Origin: Gambelia wislizenii
Lineage: Eukaryota > Chordata > Lepidosauria > Squamata > Crotaphytidae
Assembly (NCBI GenBank): GCA_030847615.1
Contig: JAUMIR010000001.1
Coordinates: 257,117,187-257,181,186, forward strand
Length of the DNA: 64,000 bases
Direction of reading: 5' to 3'
Shown here: piece by piece, positions 43,005-56,825 of the stretch
Position numbering within the stretch: position 1 is the first letter of the stretch
Layout: each line of letters opens with the position of its first letter
Notes under the pieces: model-generated
What the model was told of the DNA's origin: nothing
The model's input: only the letters and a program-made list of their open reading frames with translations
Databases searched by the model: none
Program-made: the position numbers and the translations under genes

Positions 43005-43645
43005 TGTAAAGTGCTGTCAAGTCAGCTCTGCTTTATGGCAACCCTCTGCTAGGGTTTTCTTGGCAAAATTTATGAATGATGAATGAGAGACCCTATCATC
43101 AATAGCCTTGATCAGGTCTTGCAGACTCAAGGCTGTGGCTTCCTTGACTGAGTTCATCCATCTGTAATGCAGTCTTTTTCTCTTTTCCTACTGCCTTCCA
43201 CTTTACCAATTGTTCTTGTCTCTTCAAGCGAGTCATGTCTTCTCATGATTTGTCCAAAGTATGACAGTGACAGTTTAGTCATTGGCTTCTGTGGAGTGTT
43301 CAGGCTTGATTTCCTCTAGGACACATTTATTTGTTTTTTTAGCAGTCCATAGTATGCACAGAACTCTCCTCCAGTATCACATTTCAGATGAGTTGATTTT
43401 CTTCCTGTCAGCTTTCTTCACTGCCCAGCCTTTGCAACCATACATAGAAATCAGAAATACGATGGCATGGACCTAGATTGAGTATTCAACGGTATATCTT
43501 GACACTTCAGGATCTTGTCTAGTTCCTTCATAGCTGTCTTTCCAAGTCCTAATTTTCTTCTGATTTCTTGACTGCATTCTCTATTCTGGATAATGACTGA
43601 GCCAAGGTATGGAAAATCTTGAACTATTTAAATGTCTTAACTGAG
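43005..43645 (-). mobile_element. BovB (RTE) LINE 3' fragment
   Basis: The minus strand encodes a decayed C-terminal BovB block. A GQIMRRHDSLEETRTIGKVE segment, then KRLHYRWMNSVKEATALSLQ, matches the usual BovB GHIMRRxDSLEKT..GKIEG..R..RMRWLDS pattern. The 3' tail at about 43005-43060 is homologous to Sauria SINE tails, as expected if BovB mobilises them. Confidence 0.85.
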
Positions 43646-43811
43646 AGATTCTTGTTATGTCTCTAAGATAAAGTAATTCATTTTACCATAAGCATTGGGA
43701 GACTTCCAAGAAAGCAATGTCCGGAAATATATTTATTAGTCTTAAACATGTCACCAGACTCCTTTCTTCTTTATACTATATACTAAAGTTAAAGATTATC
43801 GTGATCTTAAG
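43646..43811. other. FTCDNL1 intron, nothing recognised
   Basis: Short gap between the BovB fragment and a MITE. Confidence 0.35.
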
Positions 43812-43955
43812 TTGGGGTGGGGAACATGCAGCTCTCCAGATGTTGTTGGCTTACAACTCCCATAAACCCTAAACAACATAGCCAATGGTTAAGGATAGTG
43901 GGAGTTGTAGTCCAGCAACATCTGGAAGACCACAAGTTACTCACTCCTGCCTTAG
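43812..43955. mobile_element. Palindromic MITE (CCAGATGTTGTTGG type)
   Basis: CTCCAGATGTTGTTGGCTTA and ACAACTCCCAT on the left, mirrored by GTGGGAGTTGTAGTCCAGCA and ACATCTGGAAGACC. Related copies lie at 47742-47865 and 50577-50825. Confidence 0.8.
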
Positions 43956-44088
43956 ATTATGTTGGGTTGCTGTAATTATAAAGCTTCATCTTGGAGTAGA
44001 AATTGGTAGTAACTACTTACAAACAAATAGTACTAGTCCTTTGTAATTTGTTTCTTTTTGCATTAATAAAGGTATAAACAAGTGACAT

Positions 44089-45152
44089 AGACTGCATCTG
44101 CATTGCAGAAACAATCCAGTTCAACACCATTTTAACTGCCATGGCTCAGTGTTGTGGAATTCTGGGATTTTTAGTTTGTTGTGGCATCGTAGCTCTCTGA
44201 CAGAGAAGGCTAAATATCTCACAAAACTACAGATCCCAGAAACTACAGGCCTCCAGGAATGCATTATTCCTACCAATTCTTCAGAGAGTGCTGACAAAGA
44301 TAAGAAAGGAAAGGGCCACAGTGGTGCAAATAGCACTGTATTGGCCAAGGAGACCTTGGTTTCCAACTTTGTTGTAGATGTCAGTCAAGAAACCATGGAG
44401 ACTACTGCAGAAGTCGGCTATAATATATCAGGGACCAATCTCGTACCAAAATCCAAACTGGTTACAGTTAACCCTGTGGATACTGAATGGGACCTGTTGA
44501 GTCAGCAAGGTTATAAGCAGGAAGTGGCGGATGTGATTTTCTCATCTAGAAGGGACTCCACTCATAGGGTATATAACATGGAAGGCCTTCAGAGAGTGCT
44601 GTTTCTCACATGAAATAGACTGGGGAAAGGTGCAGGTAGGTGAGATACTTAATTTCCTTCATGATGGTATACAGAAAGGATTGAGGCCAAGCACCCTGAA
44701 GAGACAAGTTGCTACTCTGTCAACTGTATTATGTGTAAAAGGAGATTGGCTATCATCTCATCCACACATAAGGAGATTTTTAAAAGGAGCAACTTTGACA
44801 GCTGCTCCAACAGTTCATAGGTTTCCCTCAGTTCCACAAGATCCATGGCAACTACTACTGTATATGGAGCCTCAGTTTCAACAAGGGATGTCTGTGAGGC
44901 TGTGGGATGGAAGGAACCTTCCACCTTCATTAGACATTATAAAATAGACGAATATAATTCAGCACAGGCGGCATTTGGCCGGGTAGTGCTGCAGTCAGTG
45001 AGAAAGTACAAAGCAGCCGATTCCTGCCCTGTTAGTGGAGGCTTGGGTATTTCCCATTGGTATAGTAGATTGCTCCTCCTTCATAGCATTGAGCCATGGC
45101 TGTTAAAGCGGTGTCAAACTGCATTATTTCTGCAGTGCAGGTGCAGCTGTAG
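44089..45152. mobile_element. Palindromic MITE split by a DIRS fragment
   Basis: The left arm 44089-44241 (TGCAGAAACAATCCAGTTCA, TTTTAACTGCCATGGCTCAG) and right arm 45082-45152 (TAGCATTGAGCCATGGCTGT, CTGCATTATTTCTGCAGTGC) are inverse to each other but about 840 bp apart. An intact copy would be roughly 250 bp, so the DIRS-like sequence sits between the arms. Confidence 0.75.
44242..45080 (+). mobile_element. DIRS-like tyrosine recombinase fragment
   Basis: Frames at 44340-44613, 44630-44830 and 44845-45020 encode pieces of a DIRS-type tyrosine recombinase: the core-binding part (GYKQEVADVIFSSRRDSTHR, GLRPSTLKRQVATLSTVL, SSHPHIRRFLKGATL) and the C-terminal part (STRDVCEAVGWKEPSTFIRH, AAFGRVVLQSV). 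The central catalytic block with the Arg and HxxR is missing, and frames shift between the pieces. No RT or gag is present. Confidence 0.8.
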
Positions 45153-45348
45153 TAATTGCAGCTTGCCCAATGACCACATTTCTCCTTTTTTTGTGAAATT
45201 GTAACTTGTAAGCATACCCTCTATGGTTACAGGGTGGAACTATAAAAATAGTGGTGGAGGAAGACTATCACATGACACAGTATTGGCTTTTGCTGTGACT
45301 TGTGACTTTTGCTGCTGTGTTCGTGTTGGTTTTAAAGTAACTAACAGT

Positions 45349-45772
45349 ATAGTAGGATCCCTGTATCTGCGGAGGTTTGGTTCCACTCCTCTCCAGGACA
45401 AGAGAGAGAGCTCACACTCCCTCCCACCCGCATGCTCCACCATGTGCTGCAGGATCTGCTCGGCTGTCAAGACCTCCTGCTTCCTCCTGCTTGTGGCCCA
45501 TGCTGCTGTTGCCACTGGAACCCAGCCTGCCTAGGCGGCTGCCTCCCAGGCCTCTTCCTCCTCCACCACTGCCACCACAGCAGAGCTAAGGTGGGGTCGG
45601 CCTGTCTGGGCCTTCATACGAGCAGACCCGGCACCATGGGCCAAGGTGGGCAGGAGGGGAGGGAACTGGGCCAGAGCAGGCTCGGACACCCAGGGTCCAA
45701 ACCCCTGGCCGCCAACCACGGATAACTGAATCAGTGGATACTGAACCAGCAGATATGAGGGTTGTACTGTAA
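45349..45772. mobile_element. Tigger-like MITE with GC-rich interior
   Basis: TAGTAGGATCCCTGTATCTG at the left and, reversed, TACAGTACAACCCTCATATC at the right. The interior (45400-45720) is GC-rich and not shared with the other MITEs in the window. It has CTCCTGCTTCCTCC repeats and several open frames without recognisable domains. Confidence 0.65.
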
Positions 45773-47307
45773 CTATTATTTTTGAGAAAGTGGAAAGTAA
45801 AGGGTTATTTCTTAAATTTTATAGCTGCAGTGGTAGTTTTGGGAGCCTATTATGTTTTTTAAAAGTAGCATTCCAAGGGCACGAGAAGACAAGTTTCAAG
45901 GGCAAGGGTGGCAATCATGCAGCTGTAACCCAAATTGTGTGGGGTCTATGGGATCCACTCATGACCTTTGAGTTATGATATTATATTGGGGGATTTTAAT
46001 AAGCTCAAAAATATGGCTGTGAGAGGCTGGGTAATTTATGGGATCCTTGCACCAGTGTATACCAGTACTAAGCCAAAATGAAATAAAAATGGTTTTTATT
46101 GGAAAATAATCATGGAAGCAGGCACACATACACTCTTGTTCACAAGCGATCACACAAGGCTAATGAAGAATTAGGAGGAAGTATTTGGATAGAGGAATAG
46201 ATTTAGGGAATTTGCTATTATTACCTGTCTGGAGAGCAGAGGTTTGTGCAGCAAAGAAAGACTCAGACTTGAAGCTGCGAGTCGCACAGCAGATGGGCCG
46301 AGTAATGGCATGTGGGAACTATGTGTGTTTTGGCTATGATTTGGGGTAATATTTATACTCAATATTGTACCCTTAAGGGGTGTTTTGAGTGAGAAACAAT
46401 GCTTGGGTGAGTTTCCCAGGGTTAAACAACAACAACAACAACAATAATAAAATTTTATTTGTATCCCGCCCCTCTGCAACGCAATCGGGGCGGCTTACAA
46501 TATATATACACTTGAAGCTCTGGATTTGCTGATTGCCGCTAATGGCTGAAACATTTTACAGTTGATGGGTTTATGGTCTCCTCTGTATTGTGGATGGGGA
46601 GAGGTGTGAAGGAAAGACATTTATGGGCAGGAGTGGGGATAATGGATGTTCCGGTCACTGTTTTAGAGTATGACTCACTGCCAGGTACATCCAGGAAGAT
46701 CAGCACATTCCACACTAATGACTGTCTAGAGGGGGGGGGCTTCGCTTAATCTCATCCTGAGCGTGTTTGGGGAATTTCTGAGACAACTTTGTTAGGTCTA
46801 TGAGTGACCTTCACTTGAACCTACATTTGGCTTGGCCCAGTCTACCTTAGACCTCTTGAACTGTCTAATAAGCTAAATTATGAATTATTGGAGGGAGAGG
46901 AGTGTAAGGCCAGGTAACACAGCCTTGCAGATATTACTGGATTGTGAATCCCTGGATCCCTCCCCATTGGCTATGCTGGCAAGGGCTACTGGGACTTACT
47001 GTCCAACTACCTCTGGATAGCAACATGGTTCCCATCCCTCTTCTAGCGATCAGTCCTAAATTATTTCTGAATGCTGAATTTTCAGCTTTTTTATAAAAGT
47101 AAACTTATTGTCATCCAGGATTTTAGCCAGTAAGTGCTAAAATTGCTGACAACACATCCTTACACATCCCCCAGAATCTTGACAAGGAAAAGAAATAATG
47201 ATACGCTCTTTTTCATATGTTTGGAGTGTGTGTCCTTTTCACTGAAGGAAAAGGAGAACTTTCTACTTGCAGAGTGAGACAGGAGTCCACAGCCCTGCAC
47301 CCTCTCC
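45773..47307. other. FTCDNL1 intron; AAC run and a LINE tail
   Basis: 46424-46450 is (AAC)n and AAT, leading into TTTTATTTGTATCCCGCCCC and CGGGGCGGCTTACAATATA (to about 46506), a LINE/SINE tail. The remainder holds nothing I can support. Confidence 0.55.
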
Positions 47308-47550
47308 ATTTTGTTGTTGTGTGCCTTCCAGCCATTTCCAACTTATGACAGCCCTAAGTGGACCATATCACGGGGCTTTCTTAGCAAGATTTGTTCAGAG
47401 GGGGTTTGCCTTTGCCTTTCTCTGATGCTGAGAGAGTGTGACTTTGTGCCCAAGATCAACCAGTGGATTTCCATGGCTGAGCAGGGATTCAAACCCGAGT
47501 CCCCAGAGTCATAGTCCAGTGCTCAAACCACTACATCATGCTGGCCCTTC
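47308..47550 (-). mobile_element. Sauria SINE
   Basis: TTTTGTTGTTGTGTGCCTTC, GCAAGATTTGTTCAGAGGGG, GAGAGAGTGTGACTT, and the reversed head TTCAAACCCGAGTCCCCAG. Confidence 0.88.
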
Positions 47551-47741
47551 TCTAATACCACCATTGAATTTCTTCCTACAGTGCTACTTAAAGCAACACA
47601 ACTTTCGGGGAATTGTGCCATGACAAAAGGCATTCTCATGGCTGATGGGTGAATTCATATACATTGCTCAGTACCTCAAAACCAAGTCCATTTCAATAAC
47701 ACTTCTAAGGGACAGGAAGAAGGTGGAATTCCAGACTGAGA

Positions 47742-50387
<2,646 letters not shown>

Positions 50388-50540
50388 GCAGCTGTGTTGT
50401 CGCTGCCTGCGTGGAGGCTTTCTCATCCATAGACATGGCATCACATGTTGGGATCCATCCCTGTCTTGGGGCTGTGGATTTGGTACCCATTTATCCATTG
50501 TCAGGTGTCGACTTGGAGGAGTGTGGAACGGTGGCTCAAA
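50388..50540 (+). CDS. FTCDNL1: FTCDNL1, third coding exon (catalytic His)
   Basis: Encodes residues 71-121 and one base of the next codon: CVVAACVEAFSSIDMASHVG, then IHPCLGAVDLVPIYPLSGVD. In FTCD the equivalent MSRHKGEHPRMGALD loop carries the catalytic His82. Here the aligned His of GIHPCLGAVD (about residue 94) is kept, so transferase chemistry is possible. The Arg after HP in FTCD is Cys here. Acceptor GTCTTAG and donor CAAA|GTAAGC. The phase agrees with both neighbouring exons. Confidence 0.92.
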
Positions 50541-50576
50541 GTAAGCCTAAATGAAATATCTCCATTTTTGTCTAGC

Positions 50577-50825
50577 TTGAAGAACCTGTGGCCTTCCAGA
50601 CAGTGGTGGCACTAGGGGGGTGCGGAGAGGCTTAACCACACCAGGTGACACCTTCATGTGTGTGTGTGTGGGGGGGGTGATACCAGCCTTATTGTTGCCA
50701 CAGCTTCCAGATGCCCTTGGGCTGCCATTCCCATTAGACCTAGGTTAACAGCCTGGGCAGTGGTGAGGCATGATTGGAGTTATTATTCAGTGTTGTCTGG
50801 AAGAGCACAGGTTCCCTGTACCTGG
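50577..50825. mobile_element. Palindromic MITE interrupted by other sequence
   Basis: GAACCTGTGGCCTTCCAGAC on the left is matched by TGTCTGGAAGAGCACAGGTTC on the right. The middle is disrupted by GGTGGCACTAGGGGGGTGCG and a TG run. Confidence 0.55.
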
Positions 50826-51480
50826 TCTAGCAGAAAGGCCTTTAACGTGGTCACTAGTTAAATGCATGCCCTGGGATAGGGTGGAGTGGGATTGCTGTAA
50901 ATGGAGGGTGTGGAACAAGCCAGAGTCAGTAGTGAGGAAAGAGCCTATGCCTCCTATCTGACAGTTGCTGAAGCAAAGGCTACATCATGCTTTCAGAACA
51001 ATGCCTCTGCATAGGAATCTGCCAAACTCTCTGTTTATTCCAGAAGATGTTCTCTTTACTGCATGCTGACATCACATATTTGGAGCAGTTAGGCTGCAAT
51101 AATACGCCCACTTACTTAAGAGCAGGTTTGGATTTACTGATTTGTGTCTAGTCATCAGAACATTACAAACCAAGATTTAACAAACAAAACAAAACAACCA
51201 AATGTTAAATAAGTTAATGTGTGAATTACCTAAATTTGACAATGTGGATCTCAAATCCTATGGTGATGAAGAGGAGGAACTGTTATTGTATGTTTCATTT
51301 TGTTTTTCTGATAAATGATGCTGTTGTATATGGTATCTTGGTAGAATCTGTAAAATGTTTCCTGCAGCTCACTAAACTTTTTGTACATTTTTAAAAGACT
51401 ATGACTGGCATCCTGCATTGCAGTTATGGATATGTAACTGATCCATATTCAGTTGTGCTCCTTATTCACAATCATATGGA
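50826..51480. other. FTCDNL1 intron, nothing recognised
   Basis: No exon or repeat supported. Confidence 0.35.
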
Positions 51481-51592
51481 GGGCCATCTGTCAGGGATGC
51501 TTTGATTGCGATTCCTGCGTGGCAGGGGGTTGGACTGGATGGCCCTTGTGGTCTCTTCCAACTCTACAGTTCTATGATTCTATGATTCTAAA
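51481..51592 (+). mobile_element. CR1 3' end fragment
   Basis: GGCCATCTGTCAGGGATGCT, GGGGGTTGGACTGGATGG and terminal TTCTATGATTCTATGATTCT. Confidence 0.9.
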
Positions 51593-51856
51593 ACAAAACA
51601 CTAAATATCTATATAAAAGTAACACAAATTAAAAGAAATAAACTGACATAAACCTACGTTACATATTAAAAACCTTTAAAATTCTGACTCTCTGGCAAAA
51701 CCCAACATTTCTTTTTAAAAATTCTCTTGGGGATAAATCCCCTTTAACTCAATAGGACGTACCCCTGAATAGGTCAGTATGATTGTTCCCCTTTTTCAGA
51801 AGGGATGTATGTGGCCAGGAGGCTGAGCCATCAGTGCAGTTGGGTAACTAATAATA

Positions 51857-52065
51857 GGGTGAATCCACATTGCAGAATTATAGTAAGTTGATACTACCCT
51901 AACTGTCATCACTCCATCCTTATAGAACCATAGAATTTGTAACTTGGTGAAGTATTTAGAATTCTCTGTTGGAATTCTGGTGCCCCACTAAACTACAAAT
52001 CCCAGGATTCTGTAGGGTGGAACCATTGTAATTAAAGAGGCATCAAATTGCTTTAATGCCCCGTC
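51857..52065. mobile_element. Palindromic MITE, about 205 bp
   Basis: CACATTGCAGAATTATAG and TGATACTACCCTAACTGTCA on the left. CAAATCCCAGGATTCTGTAG and AGGCATCAAATTGCTTTAAT on the right. Confidence 0.65.
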
Positions 52066-53891
52066 CCTGGGAAATCCGTATCTGTTATCTATCTGTGCCT
52101 CATTAAGGAGCACTGCAGAGGCTAAGGGCTTGTCTAGACGTGATGGTATACTGCAAGTGGGTGTGCATTTTCGCCCATTTGCAGTGACATCACTTTGGAC
52201 TTTATCAGATGGACAAAATACGGCATCATAATGACACCACATAACCGCAAAAGGGCGCGCAGATCAGACAACGTCACCCTTTCTTAGTTATGTCCTAACC
52301 AAAACCTGTAGTTTTTAATTGATGGCTTAAGATGTCAATTGATCCCCCTACTGTTTTGGTGCCGGCATTGCTAGCGTGTGAAACCTTGGGCCATTTAAAC
52401 CTCATTACTGCAGCAAGAATAGCCACTTCCGGATAAGATCGGGACATCCAGGTGAGCTTTGCTCTTTTTATGACCCCGGGTTACTTGGGATTTTTAAAGT
52501 GTGTGTGGGTGCTTTGTGTAACTTTTTATGTGTTGTTTTTGTTTTTATTTTTTAATTTCTCACGTGACAAAGTCTTGTAGGATTTTAAACGAGGAAGTGA
52601 ACGGAACTCCATTCACTTCCTCTTTCTTGCCGCAGCAGCCTTTGTTCAGAGAGGAAAGTAAGTGCAAGGAGAGCATTCTTTTGCCAGCATAAAAATGTTT
52701 TTTTTTAATGCCTGCAAAAGAACGTTTTAAGGGCAGTGTCTGATAAAGTCCTTTGTCTACACCTTTTTTTGGTCCATTCACTTCCATTCACATCTATTCG
52801 AATGGAGCAGCCACACACTCTGATAAAGGGCAGTAGAGCAAAAAGATGCAGCAATATGAATTTGGACGACCACACATATGAAAATGCGCATCTACATGCA
52901 TTTTCCAGGAAACTTCAGGGAAAACAGTGAATCCTTTTAATGCACGGTTTGTGGAGTTCTTAGCCCCTCTCCTTCCAAATACTGTGAATCTCATTTGGAT
53001 CATGTTTGGACACATCGTTTCTCTGTGAATTCTATGAGGAGTATTTTCATTGTCTGGACAAACCTTGTGTGAGTGCCAGGGTGGGGTGGAGGGAAACAAG
53101 AAAAACATTTGGGTGGAGGGAGAAGAGGAAGAGCACTGGGAAAGAGAAGAAGAATGGTGTGGGCACTGTGGGTCTCTGGCTCCTCAGTTGTTGCTGGCTG
53201 AATGAGTACCCAGATGGAAAAGGAGAAAGATGGACAAAAAAAAGAGGGAAAACATGTTTGAGGGTCAGGGAGAAGAATAGAAGGAGCAGGATAACAGGTT
53301 TTCAGTCTAGACAGTGCTTTTGCTTATGTATTAGGATTATGTGTTAATCTTAACCCAGGTTTTGAGACGTGAAGAGGAAACTGTTATATGTATTCTGGAG
53401 GGAAGGATACCTCCAATGACACAGCAAAGGGGAATTAAACACTAAGGGAAAGAGGCATGAAACCCTGGATGTGAGGAAGTTATGGGACTCTGATGTTTGC
53501 CCATCTATGTAGACAGGCAAGGAGAGGTGTCCGTTTTGCAGGCGGACAGGAGTCTGGGAATAGAGCTGGAGGGCAGTCTCCTAACTGAGAATATGTCAGA
53601 TGTAATCCTAGTCATTGGAAGAAAGGAGTCAAAAAGTAAACCATGAAAAATATGGAAGAAGCAGTAGGGAAAACATAGGAAGGTTTTAAAAAACAACAAC
53701 AACCCAGAAGCGAACACCTGGACAACCTGTGCAATTCTTTAAATAAGGGAGGGTGATGAGATATTTACAGTCTGCAGCTGAAATAAAGGGTTACAGACAT
53801 GTGCATGCACACACACACAGTACTCCAAAAGAAGTTTCTTCCAAACTTTTAGAATATCTGTGATTTGTACTTTAATTGTACCAACCAATTG
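52066..53891. other. FTCDNL1 intron, nothing recognised
   Basis: A region with some CpG (52130-52270) and purine-rich stretches (53080-53300). Its open frames have no recognisable domains. Confidence 0.4.
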
Positions 53892-55175
53892 TGTCTGTCT
53901 ATTAAATAACAAGACTGATACAATAACCCATCTTTATTTATATGTATTACAATTCTAATGCATGTCCAATATACTCCCCGTTCACTGATGCAGTCTTGTT
54001 TTCCACTGGTTGAAGGCATGGAGCAGATTAGTTTCTGTATGCTGTTGTCAACACATCTGCCGTTTTCTTCTTTACTGCATCAGTTGACTCAAAACGTGTT
54101 CCTTTAAGCACCAATTTCACTTTAGGGAAAAGAAGAAAGTTGCATGGTGCCAAATCTGGCAAATATGGAAGATATTTAAGTGTAGTAATGTGTTTATTGG
54201 CCAAAAACTGCTTCACAGAAAGTGCTGTGTGAACAGGCACATTGTCTTGAAGAACGAAACCATTTCCCCACAGTTCTGGTCTTTTTTTTGTTTTTTTCCT
54301 GACTCTTTCTCTAAGCTTTGTCAAAACTTCCTTATAATAATGCTGGTGGAACCCATTCTGCCAAAATTATGCCCTTGATATAAAAAATCCACAATGAGCA
54401 TGGCTTTGAATGTGAACTTGCTTTGATGTGCTTTTTTCATTCTTGGTGATGATGTTGTTTTCCAGTGCATTGACTGTCGTTTTGTCTTAGGATCATACTG
54501 GAAGATCTAGGTTTCATCACAAGTGATGATTTTTTCAAAAGGGTTTGGGTCCGCCTCAAGTTGCTGCAGAATGTCAGCGCAAGTTTCCTTGCGGCACTCT
54601 TTTTGCTCTGCTGTGAGAACCCTAGGGACCATCTTGGCATAAATGTTTCTCACGTTGAGATCCTCGTGCAAAATTTTCCACACAGTATCTTTGTCAATGT
54701 GCACGGCTTCAGCTATCATTCAGACACTGAGTCGGCGTCCAAACAATCTGGCTGATTTTTCCCCATAATTTCTTTGTTTCTTGAAGTGGAAGGTCACCAA
54801 GGGCCTTCATCATCTTCCACAATTCTCATTTCCTTCTCTGAACCTTTTGTGCCACTCAAACACACATGCATGAGACATGCAGTCTTGCCTGTAGGCTCCA
54901 GTAAGCTTTTGAAAGGATTCTGTTGGTGTTTTGTTCAATTTTACTAAAAATTTCAAACTGACACATTGCTCGACTTTTAAACTTAACATTTTCCTATCAC
55001 ACAACAGACAACACAGCTGCTTTAAACGACGACTGACAATTAACTGAATAGCCGCGAGTGTTGATGTTTGTCATACAGGTTCAGACATGTTCAAGGTCAC
55101 CATTGAAATGTTCACAATCTGTTCTTGATTTGTCTGAAAGGTAGAAATGCAGTCTTGTTATTTAATAGACAGACA
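53892..55175 (-). mobile_element. mariner transposon, full length, transposase decayed
   Basis: The ends TGTCTGTCTATTAAATAACA and the inverse TGTTATTTAATAGACAGACA are perfectly matched over 26 bp, including AAGACTG inside. The 1284 bp length is typical for mariner. Minus-strand fragments cover the HTH part (VEQCVSLKFLVKLNKTPTES, FEWHKRFREG), a middle part (TVWKILHEDLNVRNIYAKMV, ending ITCDET with a catalytic Asp) and the C-terminal part (LQDNVPVHTALSVKQFLA, LPDLAPCNFLLFPKVKLVLK, KGTRFESTDAVKKK). Frameshifts and stops break the gene. If the TA before TTAAAT is the target duplication, the true element is about 22 bp shorter and the outer GTCTGTC pair is flank. Confidence 0.9.
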
Positions 55176-55248
55176 TTGCATTCCTGGATTGGGATGTTAA
55201 ACCTGTGGTCTCCAACAAAGGCTGCTACCATGTTGCATCATTCTGGGG

Positions 55249-55469
55249 ACAGTGGGCCTTCCTGATCCGTGGGCTCTGGATTTACGATTTCAATCAACTG
55301 TGGATCATCATGTCCTATACTTTAAATGGCGGCAACATGAACATGGGCGCACTGAAGCATCTGTGTGCATGCTGCCATTTAATAATATGGGACATGATCA
55401 CCCATGGTTTTTGTCATTGCAGGGGGTCCCAAAACCAAACCCCCATGGATATGGAGGGCTCACTCTGTA
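55249..55469. mobile_element. MITE, about 220 bp (paired with 40190-40399)
   Basis: ACAGTGGGCCTTCCTGATCC at the left and TATGGAGGGCTCACTCTGTA at the right. The interior is shared with 40190-40399 (GCTGCCATTTAATAATATGG). Confidence 0.8.
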
Positions 55470-55667
55470 GTTTTGTTTCTGAATACAAAGTGCTTTGTAC
55501 AACATCTTATCCATCCCTGCAACAGTGTTAATCTCCTGCATTTCCTCTAATTCAGCCTTCTGCAAGTGGTATGTTGAATTCCAACTCCCATAACTTGTCA
55601 GATAGCATAACTGACTGGGATTTATGGCTGACTGGGAATTATGGGACTTGTAGTACAACACATTGAG

Positions 55668-55895
55668 AGCCAGTGTGGTATAGCGGTTTAAGTGTTGGAC
55701 TAGCATTCTGGAGACCAGGGTTTGAATACCTGCTCAGCCATGGAAGCCCGCTTGGTGGTCTTGAGCAAGTCACATTCTCAGCCTCAGAGGAAGGCAAAGG
55801 TGAACACCCTCTGAACAAATCTTACAAAGAAAAACCTGTGATAGTGTTCATCTTAGGGTCACCATAAGTCAGAAATGACTTGAAGGTACATAACA
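55668..55895 (+). mobile_element. Sauria SINE, sense orientation
   Basis: The only copy here in sense to the + strand. It has GAGCCAGTGTGGTATAGCGG (A box side), GAGACCAGGGTTTGAATACC (B box), GAGCAAGTCACATTCTCAGC, and the BovB-like end GTCACCATAAGTCAGAAATG. It lies 65 bp before an FTCDNL1 acceptor. Confidence 0.9.
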
Positions 55896-55925
55896 AGTCC
55901 ACCACACTAGGAGTGTTCTAACTGA

Positions 55926-56174
<249 letters not shown>

Positions 56175-56416
56175 TGATTCCTTATTTATTTTTGTTGTTT
56201 ACAGAGGGCTATTGGTGTGTACAGAGATGTAGGTACCCGGGGAGCATGCAAAATGAAGGTATTGTTCCCCTAGATAAGAATTCTCCCCCCCCATATGAAA
56301 TTTTCCTTCAGTCCCCAAATTTCTAGCATTGCAGAAAGTGAGACACTGAAAATCAATCACACCTAGAACTCTTATATCTGCTGTGTTTGCAGCAGATGTT
56401 TGCAGATGTGTTTACA

Positions 56417-56635
56417 GGTGGAAAAGAGATTCCACCTAAACATTAGGAAGACCTTACTGGTGGTAAGAGCTGTTCAACAGTGAAACACACTGCCTTGGAG
56501 TGTGGTGGAGTCTTCTTCTTTGGAGGTTTTTAAACAGAGGCTGGATGGCCATCTGTCGGGAGTGCTTTGATTGTATATTCCTGCAGGGCAGGGGGTTGGA
56601 CTAGATGTGGTCTCTTCCAACTCTGTGATTCTATA
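56417..56635 (+). mobile_element. CR1 3' end fragment
   Basis: GAAAAGAGATTCCACCTAAA, AAACAGAGGCTGGATGGCCA, GGGGGTTGGACTAGATG and a short TGTGATTCTATA end. Confidence 0.88.
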
Positions 56636-56684
56636 CCTTGGTAACTTTGCCTGACTCTTTTTTTGGAGGCCTGAACTGTATTTC

Positions 56685-56825
56685 TAAATGCTTAACGGAA
56701 GTTTTAAGTTACTAGGAATGCTAGAAATTTGAGGTCTGAAGGAAAATTTCATTGGGGGGGGCAGTATTCTTAGTGGGGGAGGAATGCTCTCATTCTCCCC
56801 CCACCCCCTAGCTACACCCCTGACT
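56685..56825. repeat. Unnamed repeat shared with 38396-38530
   Basis: TGTATTTCTAAATGCTTAAC, GGAATGCTAGAAATTTG, GGGGGGGGCAGTATTCTTAG and CCCCCTAGCTACACCCC in the same order as 38396-38530. Confidence 0.6.
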
